64,000 nucleotides of DNA from Haloplanus ruber (GTDB lineage: Archaea; Halobacteriota; Halobacteria; Halobacteriales; Haloferacaceae): assembly GCF_024494725.1 (NCBI RefSeq), contig NZ_JANHDK010000002.1:186001-250000 (forward strand), read 5' to 3'. Each line of letters starts with the position of its first letter. Within the stretch, counting starts at the first letter, position 1. This document shows, in pieces, positions 50,908 through 60,420 of this stretch. A program made the translations under genes and the position numbers. The notes beneath the pieces were generated by a model. It was not told where the DNA came from and ran no database searches. It saw only the letters and a program-made list of their open reading frames with translations.

Positions 50908-53900
50908 CCCCGGCAGACGAGCGGTACTTCGAGCAGATCGAGGATCGACTCGGCGAGGCGTTCGACCACGCAGAGCGGGCCAAATCGATGGGCGCGGATC
51001 CAAAGTGCGAGGTCGAGATTCCGGTCGCCCGCGACATGGCCGACCGGGTCGAGAACATCCTCGGCATCGACGGCGTCGCCGAGCGGGTGCGGGAACTCGA
51101 CGGGCAGATGAGCCGCGAAGAGGCCGCGCTGGCGCTCGTCACCGACTTCGTCGAGGGGACCGTCGGCGATTACGAGAGCGACGCCGGCAAAATCGAGGGC
51201 GCGGTCCGGACGGCCGTCGCCCTGCTAACCGAGGGGGTCGTCGCGGCGCCCATCGAAGGGATCGACCGCGTCGAGTTGCTGGAGAACGACGACGGAAGCC
51301 GCTTCGTCAACGTGTACTACGCGGGGCCGATCCGCTCGGCTGGCGGGACCGCCCAGGCGCTCTCGGTGCTGGTGGCAGACTACGCCCGGTCGCTGCTCGG
51401 GATCGAGGAGTTCCGCCCTCGGGACGACGAAATCGAACGGTACGCCGAGGAGGTCGGCCTCTACGACTCCGAGACAGGACTCCAGTATACGCCCAAGGAC
51501 AAGGAGACGAAGTTCATCGCCGAGCACATGCCGATCATGCTGGACGGCGAGGCAACGGGTGACGAGGAGGTCTCGGGCTTTCGCGACCTAGAGCGGATCG
51601 ATACCAACGCCGCTCGGGGCGGGATGTGTCTCGTCCTCGCGGAGGGCATCGCGCTGAAGGCGCCGAAGATCCAGCGCTACACCCGTGACCTCGACGAGGT
51701 GGCCTGGCCCTGGCTCCAGGACCTCATCGACGGCACCATCGGTTCGGACGGCGGCGACGACGCGAGCGAGACGGAGGGGGCCGAGGACAGGGCGGACGGC
51801 GACGACGGCGGGCGCGAGGAGGCGGCCGAGGCGGGGCCACCCCGGGTCGATCCCTCGGGGAAGTACCTCCGGGATCTGATCGCGGGGCGACCGGTGTTCG
51901 GCCACCCCTCGGAGTCGGGAGGCTTTCGCCTCCGGTACGGCCGCGCCCGAAACCACGGGTTCGCGACGGCGGGCGTCCACCCGGCGACGATGCACCTCGT
52001 CGACGACTTCCTCGCGACGGGGACACAGATCAAGACCGAGCGCCCGGGGAAGGCCGCGGGCGTGGTGCCGGTCGACACCATCGAGGGGCCGACCGTTCGC
52101 CTCGCGAACGGCGAGGTCCGCCGCATCGACGACCCCGCGGAGGCCCTCGAGGTGCGCAACGGCGTCGAGGAGATCCTGGATCTGGGCGAGTATCTCGTCA
52201 ACTACGGCGAGTTCGTCGAGAACAACCACCCGCTCGCGCCGGCGTCCTACACCGTCGAGTGGTGGGAACAGGAGTTCGAGGCGACGGACGCGGACGTCCA
52301 GGCCTTGCGGGACGACCCGCGCGTCGACCTGGCGGCGCCGACGGCCGCGGAGGCAATCGAGTGGGCCACCGAGTTCGACTGCCCGCTTCACCCCGCCTAC
52401 ACCTACATGTGGCACGACGTGAGCGTCGACGCCGTCGCGACGCTCGCCGCAGCGGTCGTCGACGGTGATCCCCGCGTCGCGGAGGGTGATGGCGGCTACG
52501 GCGCGATCCACCCACGGGACGAGGGCGACGGCGACGTCCTCGTGATCGAGCGGCGCGACCCGCTCCAGCGGACCTTAGAGACCCTCCTCGTCGAGCACGT
52601 CGCGACCGAAGGTGGGATTCGGATCCCCGACTGGCGGCCGCTGGCCCGGTCGCTGGGAGTCTCGCCGGAGGACGACGAGGCGTGGACGACGGCGGATCTG
52701 TCGGCCGCGGCCCGCGAGTACGGCGACGGCGACAACGCCATCCGCGCGGTCAACGAGGTGGCGCCGTTCACGGTGCGGGAACGGGCGCCGACGCGGATCG
52801 GCAACCGGATGGGTCGCCCGGAGAAATCGGAGCGGCGGGACCTCTCGCCGGCGGTACACACGCTCTATCCCATCGGCGAGGCAGGGGGCAGTCAGCGCGA
52901 CGTCGGTGCCGCGGCCACGGCCCGCACCGACGAGGGGCGCGGCGTCGTGGACGTCCAGGTGGGCCGGCGGGCGTGCCCGGACTGCGGGACCGACACCCAC
53001 CGAACGCGATGCCCGGACTGTCGGGCCCACACCGAACCGGTCTACGAGTGTGACTCCTGTGAACAGTTGATCGACCCGGACGAGTCGGGACGGGTCCACT
53101 GCGAGCGGTGTGACCGGGAGGTGACGAGCGTCGAGCGACGACACCTGAACGTCGGTGACCGCTACCACGAGGCCTTAGAGACGGTCGGAGAGCGGGAAGC
53201 CGCCTTCGAGATCCTGAAGGGGGTGAAAGGACTCACCTCCGCGAACAAGACCCCAGAACCGATGGAGAAAGGCGTGTTGCGCGCCAAACACGATGTGAGC
53301 GCGTTCAAGGACGGCACGGTCCGGTACGACATGACGGACCTCCCGGTGACGGCGGTCCGCCCGGAGGAACTCGACGTAACCGCCGCCGACTTCCGCGAAC
53401 TCGGCTACGAGACCGACATCGACGGCGACCCGCTCCGCTTCGACGACCAACTGGTCGAACTCAAGGTTCAGGACATCGTGCTCTCGGACGGCGCCGCCCA
53501 ACACCTCATCCAGACCGCCGACTTCGTCGACGACCTCCTGACGGAGTTCTACGACCTGCCGGCCTTCTACGAGGTAGACGAGCGCAACGACCTGATCGGC
53601 GAACTCGTCTTCGGGATGGCGCCACACACCTCGGCAGCGGTGGTCGGCCGCGTCGTCGGCTTCACCTCGGCGGCGGTCGGATACGCCCATCCGTACTTCC
53701 ACGCGGCGAAACGACGGAACTGCTTCCATCCCGAGACGAAAGTGTGGTATCGGGACGAGGACGGAGCGTGGCATCACGAACGGATCGAGCGGCTGGTGGA
53801 GGAACGGCTCGATCCGGCCACCGCGGAGCGGGACGACTTCGGCACGCTCGTCCAGGAACTCAACGGCGATGTGCACGTGCCCAGTATCAACGACGAGGGA

Positions 53901-55982
53901 GAGCAGGTGCTGAAGCCGGTTGAAGCAGTGTCGAAACATCGGGCGCCCGATCATCTCGTCGGCCTCGAAACACGCGGAGGCAGGGAACTCACCGTGACAC
54001 CGGACCACGAAGTCCACGTCTTCGACGACGGGATAACCCCGAAGCGAGCCTGCGAAGTCACGGAATCGGACTCCCTCGTGGTTCCCACCCGGATGGACGT
54101 AGCTGGATCCGCGACGCGGTTCGATCTCCTCGGAGAGTTCCTCGATAGTGACGATGTTCCGAACGAGTCGCTGATGCTGAAGGGATTGGACAAGGGCGAA
54201 CTCTACGACCTCTTCACTGAGACGCTCGAAGCAGACTGGGACGGCCAGTTCTATCCGCTAAAAAGTACGGCGGAGTATCTCGGACTGACGAAGAAAGCGT
54301 TGAGCAACTATATCTATCGCAATAGCGTTCCAGCGTCCCTCGTCGTCGAGTTGCTCGGCTCGGCCGATGCCGTCGTCGAACGAGTGCCCGACGACATCGC
54401 TCTCGGAATGAAGCGAGACACCGTCGAGGTCGACCGGTTCGTCGACTTGGACGAGGAGTTCGCTACCCTCCTCGGCTACTACACTGCTGAAGGCTTCGCC
54501 CGCGAACAGTCCACGCCGAAGGGAACGATTCACCAGACAACTATCTCGGGTGTTGAAACGGAAGCACGCAACTTCTTCGTCGAGGCGTTCGATGCCGTAC
54601 TCGGCGTCGATGCGTACCGAGAGAACGACGAGAAGGTCACCGCTTCAGGCCGGTTGCCACGCGCCTTCGTTGCGTCCGTACTCGACTGTGGCGTCAGCTC
54701 CGAAGACAAGCGTGTCCCCGACTGTATCTTCGACGCACCGGACGACATCGTCGCCGCGTACCTCGGGGGCTATTTCAGTGGGGATGGAACGGTTGACAAG
54801 AACACGCTGACGGTGTCGGCGACGACAATCAGCCGGGAACTGAAAGAGGATCTACTGGCGTTACTCACACGCCTCGGTATTACGGCACGTGTCGATACCG
54901 TCGACCCCGTTCCCCTCGTCGAGAAGTTCCCGGAATTCTACGACACCGACGATTCGATGTCTGCGGAGACGTTCGTCCTCCAGGTAACGTCGTCGGACGC
55001 TGTGCGGTTCGCAGAGAAGGTGGAACTGCATCTGTCGCGGAAACAGGAGCGACTGGAAACGCATATCGAGGAAATCGAGCCGAGAGGGCGGCGCGTCTTC
55101 GACGGGGGCAGCGGAGAGTACGCTGTCGACGAAGTTACCGACGTTTCGTGTGCCGAAGCCGACGTGGACCACACGTACTGTCTCACCGTCGCGGACACGC
55201 ACTCGCTGATAGCGAACGGGACGTCCCAGAAGCAATGCGACGGCGACGAGGACTGCGTCATGCTCTTGATGGACGGCCTGCTCAACTTCAGCCGGGAGTT
55301 CCTGCCGGACCAGCGAGGGGGGCGGATGGACGCGCCGCTGGTCATGTCCTCGCGGATCGATCCCACCGAAATCGACGACGAGGCCCACAATATGGACGTG
55401 GTGCGGCAGTATCCGCGCGAGTTCTACGAGGCGACGCGGGAGATGGCCGATCCGGAGGAGGTCAACGTCGAAATCGCGGAGGCGTCGCTGGGGACCGACG
55501 GCCAGTACCACGGCTTCGATCACACCCACGACACCACCGACATCGCGCTCGGACCGGACCTCTCGGCGTACAAGACGCTGGGCTCGATGATGGAGAAGAT
55601 GAACGCGCAGTTGAATCTGGCACGGAAGCTCCGCGCAGTCGACGAAACGGACGTCGCCGAGCGGGTCATCGAGTACCACTTCCTCCCGGATCTGATCGGG
55701 AACCTCCGGGCGTTTTCGCGCCAGGAAACCCGGTGTCTGGACTGTGGGGAGTCCTACCGGAGAATGCCGCTGTCGGGCGAGTGTCGGGTGTGTGGCGGGC
55801 GCGTAAACCTGACCGTCCACGAGGGATCGGTGAACAAGTACATGGACACCGCGATTACGGTCGCCGAGGAGTTCGACTGTCGGCCGTACACCAAACAGCG
55901 ACTGGAGGTGCTCGAAAAGAGTCTGGAGAGCATCTTCCAGAACGACCGAAACAAGCCGTCACGGCTGGACGACTTTATGTAG
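50904..55982 (+). CDS. polC: DNA polymerase D large subunit DP2 with intein
   Basis: A 1692-residue precursor. After intein removal (1187 residues) it is the catalytic large subunit of archaeal family D polymerase. Start VTPADERYFEQIEDRLGEAF. Recognisable segments are VYYAGPIRSAGGTAQALS, ARGGMCLVLAEGIALKAPK, LHPAYTYMWHD, PEKSERRDLSPAVHTLYPIG, the zinc ribbons CPDCGTDTHRTRCPDC and CDSCEQL..CERC, NKTPEPMEKGVLRAKHDV, the active-site H-A-A-K-R-R-N then CDGDEDCVMLLMDGLLNFSR, and a C-terminal CLDCGESY..CRVCGG ribbon. A negatively charged insert (about 280-315) is halophilic. GTG start overlaps the PPC gene. Confidence 0.96.
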   Translation: MTPADERYFEQIEDRLGEAFDHAERAKSMGADPKCEVEIPVARDMADRVENILGIDGVAERVRELDGQMSREEAALALVTDFVEGTVGDYESDAGKIEGAVRTAVALLTEGVVAAPIEGIDRVELLENDDGSRFVNVYYAGPIRSAGGTAQALSVLVADYARSLLGIEEFRPRDDEIERYAEEVGLYDSETGLQYTPKDKETKFIAEHMPIMLDGEATGDEEVSGFRDLERIDTNAARGGMCLVLAEGIALKAPKIQRYTRDLDEVAWPWLQDLIDGTIGSDGGDDASETEGAEDRADGDDGGREEAAEAGPPRVDPSGKYLRDLIAGRPVFGHPSESGGFRLRYGRARNHGFATAGVHPATMHLVDDFLATGTQIKTERPGKAAGVVPVDTIEGPTVRLANGEVRRIDDPAEALEVRNGVEEILDLGEYLVNYGEFVENNHPLAPASYTVEWWEQEFEATDADVQALRDDPRVDLAAPTAAEAIEWATEFDCPLHPAYTYMWHDVSVDAVATLAAAVVDGDPRVAEGDGGYGAIHPRDEGDGDVLVIERRDPLQRTLETLLVEHVATEGGIRIPDWRPLARSLGVSPEDDEAWTTADLSAAAREYGDGDNAIRAVNEVAPFTVRERAPTRIGNRMGRPEKSERRDLSPAVHTLYPIGEAGGSQRDVGAAATARTDEGRGVVDVQVGRRACPDCGTDTHRTRCPDCRAHTEPVYECDSCEQLIDPDESGRVHCERCDREVTSVERRHLNVGDRYHEALETVGEREAAFEILKGVKGLTSANKTPEPMEKGVLRAKHDVSAFKDGTVRYDMTDLPVTAVRPEELDVTAADFRELGYETDIDGDPLRFDDQLVELKVQDIVLSDGAAQHLIQTADFVDDLLTEFYDLPAFYEVDERNDLIGELVFGMAPHTSAAVVGRVVGFTSAAVGYAHPYFHAAKRRNCFHPETKVWYRDEDGAWHHERIERLVEERLDPATAERDDFGTLVQELNGDVHVPSINDEGEQVLKPVEAVSKHRAPDHLVGLETRGGRELTVTPDHEVHVFDDGITPKRACEVTESDSLVVPTRMDVAGSATRFDLLGEFLDSDDVPNESLMLKGLDKGELYDLFTETLEADWDGQFYPLKSTAEYLGLTKKALSNYIYRNSVPASLVVELLGSADAVVERVPDDIALGMKRDTVEVDRFVDLDEEFATLLGYYTAEGFAREQSTPKGTIHQTTISGVETEARNFFVEAFDAVLGVDAYRENDEKVTASGRLPRAFVASVLDCGVSSEDKRVPDCIFDAPDDIVAAYLGGYFSGDGTVDKNTLTVSATTISRELKEDLLALLTRLGITARVDTVDPVPLVEKFPEFYDTDDSMSAETFVLQVTSSDAVRFAEKVELHLSRKQERLETHIEEIEPRGRRVFDGGSGEYAVDEVTDVSCAEADVDHTYCLTVADTHSLIANGTSQKQCDGDEDCVMLLMDGLLNFSREFLPDQRGGRMDAPLVMSSRIDPTEIDDEAHNMDVVRQYPREFYEATREMADPEEVNVEIAEASLGTDGQYHGFDHTHDTTDIALGPDLSAYKTLGSMMEKMNAQLNLARKLRAVDETDVAERVIEYHFLPDLIGNLRAFSRQETRCLDCGESYRRMPLSGECRVCGGRVNLTVHEGSVNKYMDTAITVAEEFDCRPYTKQRLEVLEKSLESIFQNDRNKPSRLDDFM
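53721..55235 (+). mobile_element. Intein with LAGLIDADG homing endonuclease in DP2
   Basis: A 505-residue insert at residues 940-1444 splits the active-site sequence AAKRRN/CDGDEDC. It starts with Cys (CFHPETKVW) and ends VADTHSLIANGTSQKQ, with Cys as the +1 extein residue. Block B (LTVTPDHEVHVFDDG) and block F-like DHTYCLTVADTHSLIANG are present. The two endonuclease dodecapeptides are LLGYYTAEG and YLGGYFSGDG, with a small HTH-like region before them (AEYLGLTKKALSNYIY). The C-terminal residue is Gln, not Asn, and the penultimate Lys is not His. Gln-ending PolII inteins are known from Pyrococcus. G+C content is visibly lower than in the exteins, which fits horizontal spread. Confidence 0.9.
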
Positions 55983-56192
55983 CCGAGTGGATCTATCACG
56001 CATTCAAAGACATATATTGTCGTTACCCTGATTAATACACCTATATGCTGTTTCCCCGTGAACGCCGGCTCGAACCGCCGAAATCCCCGGTTTCAATCGG
56101 GGGGTTGTGTCTGGTAACGGCTGGTTACCGCACTCGTTGAATCCCGTATCGTTCCGGTAAGCAGTCACTAACTATGTCTGATAGGCGTAAGG
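55983..56192. other. Intergenic region after polC with a short hairpin
   Basis: About 210 bp, A/T-rich near 56009-56050. A 5-bp stem (CCCCG-N8-CGGGG, 56085-56102) with an 8-nt loop lies in the middle. It might aid termination or be an RNA relic, but 5 bp is weak. No gene seen. Confidence 0.3.
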
Positions 56193-58067
56193 ATGGAGAC
56201 GAATGATGACTGTGAGAACCGCGCCGAAACGAGGACGTTCCGTGACACCGGCGGTCGGCACGCAGAGCCGAGTCCGAAACGTACGACGCCGGCGGGCGGT
56301 GCAAGGGGGATGAGCGTACAGACGGTCATCCGTGACGGGGTAAGCGTCGAGAAGAGCGTCGAACGGACCGACCGCGAGGGGTCAGGGTTCGCCCGCGAAC
56401 TGTGTGTCACCTTGATGGTGTCCTCCGATCACGACTTCCCGGTCGACGTCTCGATTGCCGACCGGTTACCGTCGGACCTCGGACCGCCGAACGTCGCGCT
56501 CCCCCCCAAGAGGGATCGTGACGAGACGTGGACGCTGGACACGGAAGCGGTCACCTGCCACGCCGTCGTGCCCGCGGACGGCTCGGTGACGGTGAGCTAC
56601 GTGTTACATACGGACGCCGTCAGCGAGGCGGCGCTGGTCGGGGCGACGACGATCACGGAGGTTCGACCTCTCGATCCGGCACCAGACCCGGGAATCGAGA
56701 GCGACGGGCTGGCGACCGACGGTGACGCGCCGGCGATGTCACGTGCCGCCGAGACCAACGGAACCGGTGTCGTGAGCGGAGCCGGGAGCGCCGTCGACAA
56801 CGGCGCCACGAAGTCGGCGCCGGACGGTGTGGCGGCCCCCGAGGAGGACAGCGGGATCAAGTCGGTCGACCTGTTCCGACAGAGCGAACAGGTGGCCGCG
56901 GACAGTCCCTTCCTCGTCCCTCGGCGGAGCGACGCCGATCCGATCGTCTCGTTCGTCATGCCGACGATGAACGAGGAGGAGGGCATTCAGGAGTGCATCG
57001 AGCGGGGGAAATCTGCCCTGGAGATGCTCGGGTTGACCGGCGAAATCATCGTGAGCGACAGCTCCGAGGACCGAACGCCCGAACTCGCGGCGGAGTTGGG
57101 CGCACACGTCGTGACGCCGGACGCCGCGGGCTACGGGTACGCGTACCGCTACGCGTTCGAACGGGCGCGGGGAGAGTACATCGTCATCGGCGACGCGGAC
57201 ACGACCTACGACTTCGAGGAGTTACCGAAGCTGTTCGAGCGCTTACAACGGACCGACGCGGACATGGTGATGGGAAGCCGGCTGGACGGCGAGATCAAAT
57301 CGGGCGCGATGCCCCCCCTCCACCAGTACGTCGGAAATCCGCTGTTGACGCAGTTCCTCAACGTCTTCTACGAGGCGGGGGTCAGCGACGCCCACAGCGG
57401 CTTCCGGGTGATCGAACGCGACGCGCTGAACCACCTCAACCTCCACTCCGACGGGATGGAGTTCGCCAGCGAGATGATCATGCAGGCCGCGGAGCGCGAC
57501 TTGGACATCGAGGAAGTCCCCATCGTCTATCACGAACGCGAGGGAGAGGCGACACTCGACAGTTTCCGCGACGGCTGGCGTCACGTGCGGTTCATGTTGC
57601 AGAACGCTCCGGGCTATCTGTTCACCGGGCCGGCCATCGGACTGGGCATCGTTGGCGTCGTCATGATGACGCTGTCACTGCTGAATCGCCCCTTCGCGGG
57701 CGTGTTCTTCGGACAGCATACGATGATCGCCGGCAGTCTCTCGGTGATCCTCGGCTACCAGATCGGGAGTCTCGGCCTGTTCAGTGCCGTCGCGGCGGAG
57801 CCGATCCGCTCGCCGCGAGATCCGGTGACGGAGTGGGTGCTAAGTCGGTTCCAACTCGAGCACGGGACGACCCTCGGGCTGGCGGTGTTCGCCGCCGGCG
57901 GGCTCTATACGACCTATCTCGTCGCCCGGTGGGTGCAGAGCGGCTACACCGAACTCCCCATCGTCCCGATGAACCTGCTCGCGTTCACCGCACTCGTGCT
58001 CGGCGCGCAGACGGTGTTTCACTCCTTTTTCCTCAGCCTGCTCGGGACGTCCGTCGGGGAGGCCTGA
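56193..58067 (+). CDS. Family 2 glycosyltransferase with extra N-terminal domain and four membrane spans
   Basis: A 624-residue protein. The N-terminal 215 or so residues form an unusual extension: a beta-rich acidic unit starting near MSVQTVIRDGVSVEKSVERT and an Ala/Gly/Ser-rich linker. From about residue 245 (FVMPTMNEEEGIQECI) a GT2 fold, with IVSDSSEDRTPELAAELGA and the DxD-like VIGDADTTYDFEEL, resembles dolichol-phosphate mannosyl/glucosyl-transferases. Four C-terminal spans follow (YLFTGPAIGLGIVGVVMM, MIAGSLSVILGYQIG, GLAVFAAGGLYTTYLVA, LLAFTALVLGAQTVF). It probably charges dolichol phosphate for surface glycosylation. The start codon is uncertain (56193 or the ATG at 56310). Confidence 0.82.
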   Translation: METNDDCENRAETRTFRDTGGRHAEPSPKRTTPAGGARGMSVQTVIRDGVSVEKSVERTDREGSGFARELCVTLMVSSDHDFPVDVSIADRLPSDLGPPNVALPPKRDRDETWTLDTEAVTCHAVVPADGSVTVSYVLHTDAVSEAALVGATTITEVRPLDPAPDPGIESDGLATDGDAPAMSRAAETNGTGVVSGAGSAVDNGATKSAPDGVAAPEEDSGIKSVDLFRQSEQVAADSPFLVPRRSDADPIVSFVMPTMNEEEGIQECIERGKSALEMLGLTGEIIVSDSSEDRTPELAAELGAHVVTPDAAGYGYAYRYAFERARGEYIVIGDADTTYDFEELPKLFERLQRTDADMVMGSRLDGEIKSGAMPPLHQYVGNPLLTQFLNVFYEAGVSDAHSGFRVIERDALNHLNLHSDGMEFASEMIMQAAERDLDIEEVPIVYHEREGEATLDSFRDGWRHVRFMLQNAPGYLFTGPAIGLGIVGVVMMTLSLLNRPFAGVFFGQHTMIAGSLSVILGYQIGSLGLFSAVAAEPIRSPRDPVTEWVLSRFQLEHGTTLGLAVFAAGGLYTTYLVARWVQSGYTELPIVPMNLLAFTALVLGAQTVFHSFFLSLLGTSVGEA

Positions 58068-58189
58068 AACCCCACGACCGCCCCCTCGTTTCGACACTGA
58101 TCGCGACGAGCTGCCAGTCTCCGATACCCGACTCCGAAGCGGCCCCGAACCGTGTAAATGAGTGACTGACACCTCTGTAACCAGTCAAT

Positions 58190-58198
58190 ACTTATACC
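58190..58198 (+). promoter_or_regulatory. TATA-like box of the small zinc-ribbon gene
   Basis: ACTTATACC, 23-31 bp before the ATG at 58221, consistent with a leaderless transcript for the micro-gene. Confidence 0.45.
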
Positions 58199-58220
58199 AT
58201 ATTGCGCCGATCCATCGGGC

Positions 58221-58361
58221 ATGGGACGTTACCCACGGGAAGTTCGGGACGCACAAATCAAGTGCATTCCGTGTAACGCACCGGTAACCAAGACCGTCGA
58301 CGGGGAGTTCGTCTGTGTCGAGTGTGGTGGCTCGCCGATCGACCGCGCCCCCGCCGAGTGA
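58221..58361 (+). CDS. 46-residue zinc-ribbon microprotein
   Basis: The frame reads MGRYPREVRDAQIKCIPCNA then VTKTVDGEFVCVECGG. Two CxxC pairs (CIPC and CVEC) about 15 residues apart form a compact zinc ribbon. A TATA-like box lies at leaderless spacing upstream, so it is likely expressed. No family recognised beyond general haloarchaeal zinc microproteins. It ends 3 bp before the convergent membrane gene. Confidence 0.7.
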   Translation: MGRYPREVRDAQIKCIPCNAPVTKTVDGEFVCVECGGSPIDRAPAE

Positions 58362-58364
58362 GTG

Positions 58365-58967
58365 TCAGTCGGATATCCGCGTCGCGTCGGCCGGCCGGCG
58401 GGTGACGAATCGCCAGAGAGTGCCGACACCCGGAAAGCCGTCGAGCGCCCAGATCCCGAAGAGAACGAGCAGGAGTACGAGCTGGAAGCCGAAGCCACTC
58501 GCCATGATCTGAGAGGGGGAGAGACGAGGCAACGCTTGGAGATACGTCATCCACGCATCGAGATGTTCGAACAGACTATCCTTGGGGTAGGTCGGCGCCG
58601 GAACCAGCGGCCAGAGGAGGAAGGCCGCACGGCCAAACTCGCCCGACAGCAAGGCTTGATACGAGTCACCCAGCAGATGCGTGTACAGGCCGACCGAGAG
58701 TGCCCCCGCGGCGTCCAGCCGGTCGGCCCGGTACGCCACGAACGCGACGAGCAGGCAGACGGCGGTGACGGCGAACAGCGAGTGCCCGATGCCGCGACCG
58801 TCGAAGATTCCGAACCACCAGTTGAGGGGCTTGTCGACGAGGTCGGGAAGTTGTGTGCCGAGCGCCAAGACGAGCGTCGGGACGCCTGCAGGGGCTCGCT
58901 GACCGCGCACGCGCACCAAGACGGTGTAGACGAGGTAGCCGACGGCGAGATGACCCCAAGGCAACAT
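58365..58967 (-). CDS. YdjM/DUF457-type membrane-bound metal-dependent hydrolase
   Basis: A 200-residue protein with five or so membrane segments. It starts MLPWGHLAVGYLVYTVLV and has the conserved His/Asp residues of the family in the opening GH, in ALGTQLPDLVDKPLNWW, GIGHSLFA, and YTHLLGDSYQALLSG. These features match the DUF457/YdjM group of membrane hydrolases. The substrate is unknown. The ATG at 58967 gives the normal family start; the longer upstream frame is Arg-rich. Confidence 0.82.
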   Translation of the reverse strand: MLPWGHLAVGYLVYTVLVRVRGQRAPAGVPTLVLALGTQLPDLVDKPLNWWFGIFDGRGIGHSLFAVTAVCLLVAFVAYRADRLDAAGALSVGLYTHLLGDSYQALLSGEFGRAAFLLWPLVPAPTYPKDSLFEHLDAWMTYLQALPRLSPSQIMASGFGFQLVLLLVLFGIWALDGFPGVGTLWRFVTRRPADATRISD

Positions 58968-59226
58968 ATCGTATCGGCGGTACGGCGCGAGGATACTAAG
59001 CGTCTCGGCTCCGAACGGGATCGGAGACGTGGCGACACCCACCAGTCACCGACTCGCACGAGAGGGGACGGACCGCTGCGCCGGCAGGACCCGTCAGTTC
59101 GCCGTGCGAGGATTGATACTGTGAGACGATTGAGTCCGTACGAGGGCGAGCGAACTTGGACCGATCTCCCGCGGGGACCGCTCCGTGCCGCCCGCGCCCC
59201 CGACGGAGACGTGGGACGGTGACGAA

Positions 59227-60417
59227 ATGACAACCGCAATCGATCCACAGCGACCTGTCAGTACCGGCGCGGAGCTGGAGGTACTCCTCCAGTGCGGTCG
59301 CGACATCCTCGACGGCGAGGACACCCCGTCGCAACGCTCGGTGGACAGGACAGCCGACTGGCGCCGAACTCTCGAGTTGGCCCGACAGCACGGGATGGAA
59401 CTGTTGTTCCTCAGATGGTGTCGGGCGGGGTCGTTCGAGGGGTGTCCCTCCGACGAAAGCCGGTACGACGAGAAGTACGACAGGCTGCGGCGACAGAACC
59501 TCGGCACCATAGCCCATCTGGTCACCCTCACCGAGCGTCTTGACTCGGCGGGCGTGGAGTGTCTGGCGTACAAGGGACCGGCCGTCTCGAGTCGGGCGTA
59601 CGGGAGCGCGACGGTTCGTCGATACGCCGACATCGACATCCTGATCTCCCCCACGGATCAGCGGCGAGCGAAACGCCTCCTCGAAGCCGAGGGTTACGAA
59701 GTGAAACAGGTCAACCATGCGGTGTTTCAATCCGTGTTGGGACACCCGGATCGGCAGTCGCCGGTCGACCTCCACACACACGTCGTCCCAGATTTCTTTC
59801 CACTCGAACTTCCCTTCGAGGAACTCTACGCCCGCCGAACACGTATCGACGTCGGCGGACGATCCGTGCAGGGTCTCTCTCTGTCCGACGCGATACTCGT
59901 CCACTCGATTCACGGGGCGAAACACCACTGGTATCGGCTGGAGTGGATTCTCGCCGTCGCACTGCTGATGCAACAGCATCGGGATCTGGCGTCACTCCTC
60001 GACCGGGCGGAGACGCTCGGCTGCGAGCGGATGGTCCTGCTGGCGATGTTGCTATCACAGCGGCTGTTCGACGCTCGGTTCCCCGAGAGGGTACAGCGGA
60101 TGCTCGACCGGGAGTCCAAGTCGCTGCGCGTCGTCCGAACAGCCGCAGACAGGGTGATCCACTGGCTGGCTGACACTGACTGGTCGAACAGGAACGTCAA
60201 ACGAACCCATCTCGCGGATTTCCGCTTTCGTTCCCGCCTGATGTCGGGACGGGCCGACAAGGCGCGGTTCTGGGCCGCCGCCCTCACCAACCCACGCCCC
60301 GAGGACGAGGAGGCCGTGCCGCTTCCGGCGTCACTATCACCGCTGTACAGGGTGATCCGGCCGTTCAGGTTGCTCTACGAATACCGGGGGACGCTGGCGG
60401 ATCGGGTGCTGGGCTGA
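59227..60417 (+). CDS. Uncharacterised nucleotidyltransferase family protein (NTP_transf_5-like)
   Basis: A 396-residue protein starting MTTAIDPQRPVSTGAELEV. The central CLAYKGPAVSSRAYGSATVRRYADIDILISPTD segment has the D-x-D of a pol-beta-type nucleotidyltransferase (DIDILI) and the preceding KGPA, typical of the NTP_transf_5 family common in surface-polysaccharide clusters. The VDLHTHVVPDFFPLELPF segment supplies another conserved acidic/His stretch. The rest is helical. Substrate unknown; a sugar or glycan context is inferred from neighbours. Start at 59227 is the best ATG. Confidence 0.8.
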   Translation: MTTAIDPQRPVSTGAELEVLLQCGRDILDGEDTPSQRSVDRTADWRRTLELARQHGMELLFLRWCRAGSFEGCPSDESRYDEKYDRLRRQNLGTIAHLVTLTERLDSAGVECLAYKGPAVSSRAYGSATVRRYADIDILISPTDQRRAKRLLEAEGYEVKQVNHAVFQSVLGHPDRQSPVDLHTHVVPDFFPLELPFEELYARRTRIDVGGRSVQGLSLSDAILVHSIHGAKHHWYRLEWILAVALLMQQHRDLASLLDRAETLGCERMVLLAMLLSQRLFDARFPERVQRMLDRESKSLRVVRTAADRVIHWLADTDWSNRNVKRTHLADFRFRSRLMSGRADKARFWAAALTNPRPEDEEAVPLPASLSPLYRVIRPFRLLYEYRGTLADRVLG

Positions 60418-60420
60418 TCG

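Noticed and set aside
56085-56102. CCCCG-N8-CGGGG hairpin as a terminator or RNA element
   Set aside because: Only five pairs, and archaeal termination uses U-tracts rather than such hairpins. Kept only as a note in the intergenic entry.
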